Source: Chloroflexota bacterium
GTDB taxonomy: Bacteria > Chloroflexota > Anaerolineae > UBA1429
Length of the DNA: 17,419 nt
Direction: 5' to 3'
Assembly (NCBI GenBank): GCA_012513595.1
Contig: JAAZBY010000573.1
Location: 1 to 17,419, forward strand
Position numbers and translations under genes: made by a program. Positions 14,043 through 17,419 of this stretch are shown piece after piece. Below the pieces are notes generated by a model. That model did not search any database. It was given only the letters and a program-made list of their open reading frames with translations, and was not told where the DNA came from. The number at the start of each line of letters is the position of its first letter. Positions within the stretch are counted from its first letter, which is position 1.

Positions 14043-15314
14043 CTAGTGTACACCGGCCTCCCACTTCCCGCGGATTGCCGCTTCCAGGCACTCTTGGAGC
14101 GAGCCAAAGCGCACCTGCAGCCCGGCGTGCGAAGGGGCATAGCTCGCCATTTTGGCCGAGTTGGTGGCCAGGGTTCGGTAGGGCAGTTCGCGCATGGGGG
14201 CGACCACGACGCAGCCATCCGCCACCACCCGCCCCCCGGCGTGGGCGATCTCGTCGACCAGCCCCTCAGCCTGGGCCTGCTCGCGCACGCCGCGCGACGT
14301 CGTCACCCACAGGGCTGACGCCAGGCGCCTCCCGCGCACCAGACCGGCCACCGCGCGGATCTCGTCGAGAGAGGCATGGGGGCAGCCGATCACGACCAAA
14401 TCGATCGTCTCCACTGGGTGGTTGAGCGCCTCAATCGCCGGGCCGAGCGACCGGACCTCTATCTCCTGGACGCCCGTCGGCAGGACGTCGTTCCGGAGCC
14501 GTGCCTCCGGCGTGACGCCCTCCACATGGAACAGCGCCACGGCCCCGGAAGAGGCCAGCGCCGCGCCCATCAGCTTGAGCGCATCGTGCGCCGGAGCCTC
14601 CCCGCCGCGCCCAGCCCTCTCCGCGGCAACCAGAGCAGGGGGCAAGTCGAGCCCTTCCACATAGGGGATGCCGTTGCCCACCTGGCGGCCCACCCAATAG
14701 CCGAGCGCCGCGAACTCCCACGGCTCGCGGACAGGGCACTCCACCCGCACGCGATGCGTGGCACGGCGGGCCTCGTCGCGGTGCAGGCCGTAGGCGGCCG
14801 TCCGCCCGCAGATCGCTGCGGCCAGGGCGCTGGGCCCTCCCTCGCGGTTGGTGCGCGCGCCCAACACCGAGTTCGCGTAGCATACCGCGGATGACTCGCT
14901 CCAGGCCAGGTGCTCCGCATAGTCGGGGGCGTTGCCCACCAGGTAGGGGGTGCAGGTGCAGGTCGGCTGGATGCCCATGCTGGTGTAGGCCTCGACGACC
15001 TCGACCTGCCGGGCGGCGAACTCGGCCGAGATGCCCATCTCCCGCCAGGCGATCATGTCCATGCCGGCCGGGTTAAGCGTCGTCGGCACGCGCACGCGCG
15101 CCCCTTCGCGTGCCCAGTCGCGCAGGAACTCGAGCCCAGCATCACCCAGGTTCCGGTAGCTCACCCCGGCCACCTGTACCGTTGAGACCGGCACCAACCG
15201 GTCGGCGTTATAGATACGCCCGAGGGTGACGACGATCTCCATCGCCTTGCGCGCCGCCGGGCCCTCGGCGCCGTCCAGGATGGCTTGCTCCTCCGGCGTC
15301 AGGTAAACCGTCAC
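14043..15314 (-). CDS. Aconitase-X large subunit, probable phosphomevalonate dehydratase large subunit
   Basis: This 423-residue aconitase-X protein would dehydrate mevalonate 5-phosphate to trans-anhydromevalonate 5-phosphate. It carries the AcnX core PTCTCTPYLVGNAP, EHLAWSESSAVCYANSVLG and ARTNREGGPSALAAAICG. Candidate iron-sulfur ligands are Cys119 or Cys121, Cys311 in VVIGCPHAS and Cys368 in ADGCVVV; TNSAKMASYAPS near the C-terminus matches the family. The start is GTG 15314, in a GTGA overlap with the UbiD gene's stop and behind GGAGAGGGGGAG; the open frame continues upstream to 15542 but lies inside the UbiD gene. Alternative substrates such as hydroxyproline are disfavoured by the operon. 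Substrate is inferred from context. Confidence 0.9.
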   Translation of the reverse strand: MTVYLTPEEQAILDGAEGPAARKAMEIVVTLGRIYNADRLVPVSTVQVAGVSYRNLGDAGLEFLRDWAREGARVRVPTTLNPAGMDMIAWREMGISAEFAARQVEVVEAYTSMGIQPTCTCTPYLVGNAPDYAEHLAWSESSAVCYANSVLGARTNREGGPSALAAAICGRTAAYGLHRDEARRATHRVRVECPVREPWEFAALGYWVGRQVGNGIPYVEGLDLPPALVAAERAGRGGEAPAHDALKLMGAALASSGAVALFHVEGVTPEARLRNDVLPTGVQEIEVRSLGPAIEALNHPVETIDLVVIGCPHASLDEIRAVAGLVRGRRLASALWVTTSRGVREQAQAEGLVDEIAHAGGRVVADGCVVVAPMRELPYRTLATNSAKMASYAPSHAGLQVRFGSLQECLEAAIRGKWEAGVH

Positions 15315-16636
15315 GCGCTCCCCCTCTCCAATCGGTAGGCGGCGAGGTCCACGCTGCCATAGGCGATCCTCTGGTAGGCGGCGGGGTCGGCGCCCCAGGG
15401 GCGCGTGGCGTCTACGCCCAGTTTGGCGGTGCGCGCCTTCTGCCCGGGCACCTGCCTGGCCGAGGGATCCAGGGAGCTGGAGGGCTCGTTCGGCAGCACC
15501 ACCAGGTCGCGGTCGGCCTGGCAACGCGTGGCGATGGCCCACTCCACGGCCGCCGGATCGGTGGGGTCGACGTCCTCGTCGACAATGACGACGTGTTTGA
15601 GCGAGGAATGCCCACGGAAGGCCGCCGCGATGGCCCGCTGTCCATCATCCGCCTGGGCCTTGCGAATCTGCACCACGGCGTGCAGCCAGAACCCGCCGCC
15701 CGCGGTCATGGCCACGTTGGTGCACTCGCACACCTGGCTCACGGCGTCGTAGATCGTCGGCTCGCGCGGCAGGCCCATCAGCAGCTTGTGCTCGAGCCCC
15801 CCGGGGAGCAGCGCCTGAAAGAGGGGCTCCCGGCGATGGGTGATCCGGTCGACCACCAGATAGGGCTGCTGACGCACGCCGTCACGGGTGCGGGTCAGGT
15901 CCACAAAGGGCCCCTCGTCGCCCAGATCCTTGGTCAGGCGCCCTTCGAGCACGATCTCGCTCTCCGCCGGCACGTACAGGTCAGCCCCCAGGGCGCGGAC
16001 CACGGGTGTCGGCGCCAGGGCGCTGGCGATGGTCAGTTCGTCCACTCCGGACGCGGGAGACATGGCCGCGGCCAGCTGCACGTGTAGCGGCGCGCCGATG
16101 CACACGGCTACGGGGAGGTCCCCGGCGCTCTTTTGCCAGGCGCGATGCGTGCCGCGCCCCTCCACCAGGCGTGCTGTGAAGGCACGTGGCCCCACGCGCA
16201 TCAGCCGGTGGAAGGCCATGTTGGGCCCCAGCTCGGGGTCACGAGTCAGCAGCACGCCCGCGGTGACGTAGGCCCCGCCATCCTCGGCAAAGTGGGTCAG
16301 GATGGGCAGCCGGGTCAGGTCTACGCTCTCGATGACGCATTCCTGGCAGGGTCCCCCGCTAGCGATTTGCAGCGGCTGCGGCTGGCGCAGGGCCCCCACC
16401 AGCGCGTGCAGCAGGCCCTGTTCTTCGACCCCAAGGGCCAGCGCCAGATGCCGGCGTTCCGCACACAGCCCGGCGACTACCCCGCCCGGCCAGCCGGCGA
16501 CGTCGGTAAAGTGGGTCAGGTCCTCTCCCAGGGCATGGATCACCCGGGCCATCTCCAGCATGGGGGAGACGGGCGAGTTCACCCTGGTCAGCCAGCCCCT
16601 CTCTTCGGCCGCCCGCAAGAATCCTCTAGTATCCAC
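15311..16636 (-). CDS. UbiD-family decarboxylase, probable trans-anhydromevalonate 5-phosphate decarboxylase
   Basis: This 441-residue prenylated-FMN-dependent decarboxylase is predicted to convert trans-anhydromevalonate 5-phosphate to isopentenyl phosphate. Matched by recalled alignment to UbiD/Fdc1: Asn139 and Arg144 in GPNMAFHRLMRVGP, His164 in GRGTHRAW and Glu200 in VDELTIASAL (metal and prFMN site), and Glu241-Asp246 in DEGPFVDLTRTRD completing the Arg-Glu-Asp/Glu triad. HVVIVDEDVDPTD is a typical UbiD C-terminal segment. The start is GTG 16636 (MDTRGFLRAAEERGWL), overlapping the RNase Z stop by 11 nt with AAGGA about 11 nt upstream; the open frame runs to 16702 without family similarity. 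A quinone-biosynthesis role is possible, but neighbours argue against it. No ubiX is in the window. Confidence 0.88.
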   Translation of the reverse strand: MDTRGFLRAAEERGWLTRVNSPVSPMLEMARVIHALGEDLTHFTDVAGWPGGVVAGLCAERRHLALALGVEEQGLLHALVGALRQPQPLQIASGGPCQECVIESVDLTRLPILTHFAEDGGAYVTAGVLLTRDPELGPNMAFHRLMRVGPRAFTARLVEGRGTHRAWQKSAGDLPVAVCIGAPLHVQLAAAMSPASGVDELTIASALAPTPVVRALGADLYVPAESEIVLEGRLTKDLGDEGPFVDLTRTRDGVRQQPYLVVDRITHRREPLFQALLPGGLEHKLLMGLPREPTIYDAVSQVCECTNVAMTAGGGFWLHAVVQIRKAQADDGQRAIAAAFRGHSSLKHVVIVDEDVDPTDPAAVEWAIATRCQADRDLVVLPNEPSSSLDPSARQVPGQKARTAKLGVDATRPWGADPAAYQRIAYGSVDLAAYRLERGSA

Positions 16637-17419
16637 GGTAGCGCGCCGTCCTTTCCACGCCCTCCCGGGTGATACGGTACTGGTCCAGGTCCCGCGGGAC
16701 AATAGTATTGGGAAAGATCGTCCGCGCCTCGCGGGCCAGGTCGCGCGCGTTGTGCCGGCGCGAGATGTGGACCAGGAAGAGATTCGCCACGTTGGCCTCC
16801 GCGGCCAGCTCTGCCGCCTGTGCCGCCGTTAGGTGCCCAAAGCGGGCCGCCAGGTCCGCCTCCGCGGACGTGTAGGTCGCCTCAATCACGAGGGCATCGG
16901 CAGCGCGGCAGACCTCCACCAGGTTGCCCGTGGCCCCGGCATCCCCGATGTGCACGTACTTGGTGCCGCGGATCTCCTCCCCCAGCACCTGCTCCGGGGC
17001 GATCACGCGGCCGTCGGCCAGGGTGATGCTCTGCCCCTGCACCAGCAGGCGCCTCTCTGGGCCGTTTGGCACCCCCAGGCGTTCGGCCTCCTCGGCCAGG
17101 AAGGGCCGCCGGCTGGCCTCCTCAAAGACGTAGCCAAAGCACCCGGGCCCGCGGTGAACCACCGGCACCGCTGTGATCGTCATGGCGTCGTCCTCCCAGA
17201 TCGGCCCGGGGCGGACCTCGACCAGGCTGACGTTCATGTCCACCTCGTCGCCGCGCAGGACCACGCGCATGAGATCCTCGACCCGCTGCAGCGCCCAGCT
17301 GCCGCCGTAGATCTCCATCGTCGTGATCGACTCCCAGCGCGAGAAAGTGGAGATCAAACCTCCCAAGCCCAGAATGTGGTCCAGATGGCCGTGGGTGAGC
17401 AGAATCCTGTCCAGCTTGC
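16626..17419 (-). CDS. rnz: Ribonuclease Z, 5'-truncated by the window edge
   Basis: This metallo-beta-lactamase-fold tRNA 3'-endonuclease cuts precursor tRNAs lacking an encoded CCA. The frame is open to the window edge; 263 residues are visible. Features are THGHLDHILGLGGL (the HxHxDH zinc motif, read from 17393-17351 on the minus strand), VVHRGPGCFGYVF, GDAGATGNL in place of the GDT motif, and GHLTAAQAAELAAEANVANL with LVHISRRH at the C-terminus. The tRNA-His in this window lacks CCA, which fits a need for RNase Z. It is the first visible gene of the minus-strand run and overlaps the UbiD gene, so it is probably co-transcribed with the isoprenoid genes. Confidence 0.9.
   Translation of the reverse strand, partial: KLDRILLTHGHLDHILGLGGLISTFSRWESITTMEIYGGSWALQRVEDLMRVVLRGDEVDMNVSLVEVRPGPIWEDDAMTITAVPVVHRGPGCFGYVFEEASRRPFLAEEAERLGVPNGPERRLLVQGQSITLADGRVIAPEQVLGEEIRGTKYVHIGDAGATGNLVEVCRAADALVIEATYTSAEADLAARFGHLTAAQAAELAAEANVANLFLVHISRRHNARDLAREARTIFPNTIVPRDLDQYRITREGVERTARYRGY

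Noticed and set aside
14043..15314. AcnX large subunit as cis-3-hydroxy-L-proline dehydratase
   Set aside because: The fold and split-subunit form would allow it, but no proline-catabolic neighbour is present, and UbiD plus IPK flank it; the phosphomevalonate role explains all four genes.
15311..16636. UbiD as a ubiquinone/menaquinone biosynthetic decarboxylase
   Set aside because: No quinone gene is near, and overlap with AcnX and IPK fits the mevalonate branch better. It remains the main alternative.

Overview
The window is GC-rich, densely coded bacterial chromosome with no insertion sequences, CRISPR arrays or phage genes visible. Consensus sigma-70 promoters, a bacterial tRNA-His, RadC, a RseP-type M50 protease, FecR-like and DUF4416 proteins and an isopentenyl phosphate kinase together suggest a Chloroflexota (Anaerolineae-like) genome. 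That placement is inference from gene content, not a database result.

Layout. Positions 1-3111 (+) hold a three-gene catabolic-looking run: the 3' part of a family GH4 alpha-galactosidase/alpha-glucosidase, an NAD-binding SDR/epimerase that lacks the usual catalytic lysine, and a DHDPS/aldolase-superfamily protein, closed by a probable terminator. Positions 3179-5625 (-) hold a run of a probable dual-OB/DUF488 fusion, a stand-alone DUF488 protein and a small HEAT-repeat protein. Positions 5626-6120 contain a GC-rich hairpin and a complete tRNA-His(GTG) unit with promoter and intrinsic terminator. A CDP-alcohol phosphatidyltransferase (6139-6774, -) and a radC / HD-domain / DUF4416 operon (7014-9046, +) diverge from a shared intergenic region carrying two clear sigma-70 promoters.

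From the right edge back to 9048 everything is on the minus strand: RNase Z, UbiD-family decarboxylase, aconitase-X large subunit, aconitase-X small subunit (DUF126), isopentenyl phosphate kinase, RseP-like site-2 protease, an acidic-tailed HEAT-repeat protein, acylphosphatase and a membrane-anchored FecR-like protein.

The main find is the tightly coupled block at 12857-16636. Read together, its four genes encode the lower half of the archaeal-type modified mevalonate pathway: phosphomevalonate dehydratase (two subunits), trans-anhydromevalonate-5-phosphate decarboxylase (UbiD type, prenyl-FMN dependent) and isopentenyl phosphate kinase. Mevalonate 5-phosphate would thus become isopentenyl diphosphate via trans-anhydromevalonate phosphate and isopentenyl phosphate. 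The genes overlap or abut (11-nt overlap, 4-nt overlap, 0-nt gap, about 8-nt overlap), and three of the four seem to use GTG or TTG starts. Mevalonate kinase, HMG-CoA synthase/reductase, UbiX and IPP isomerase are not in the window.
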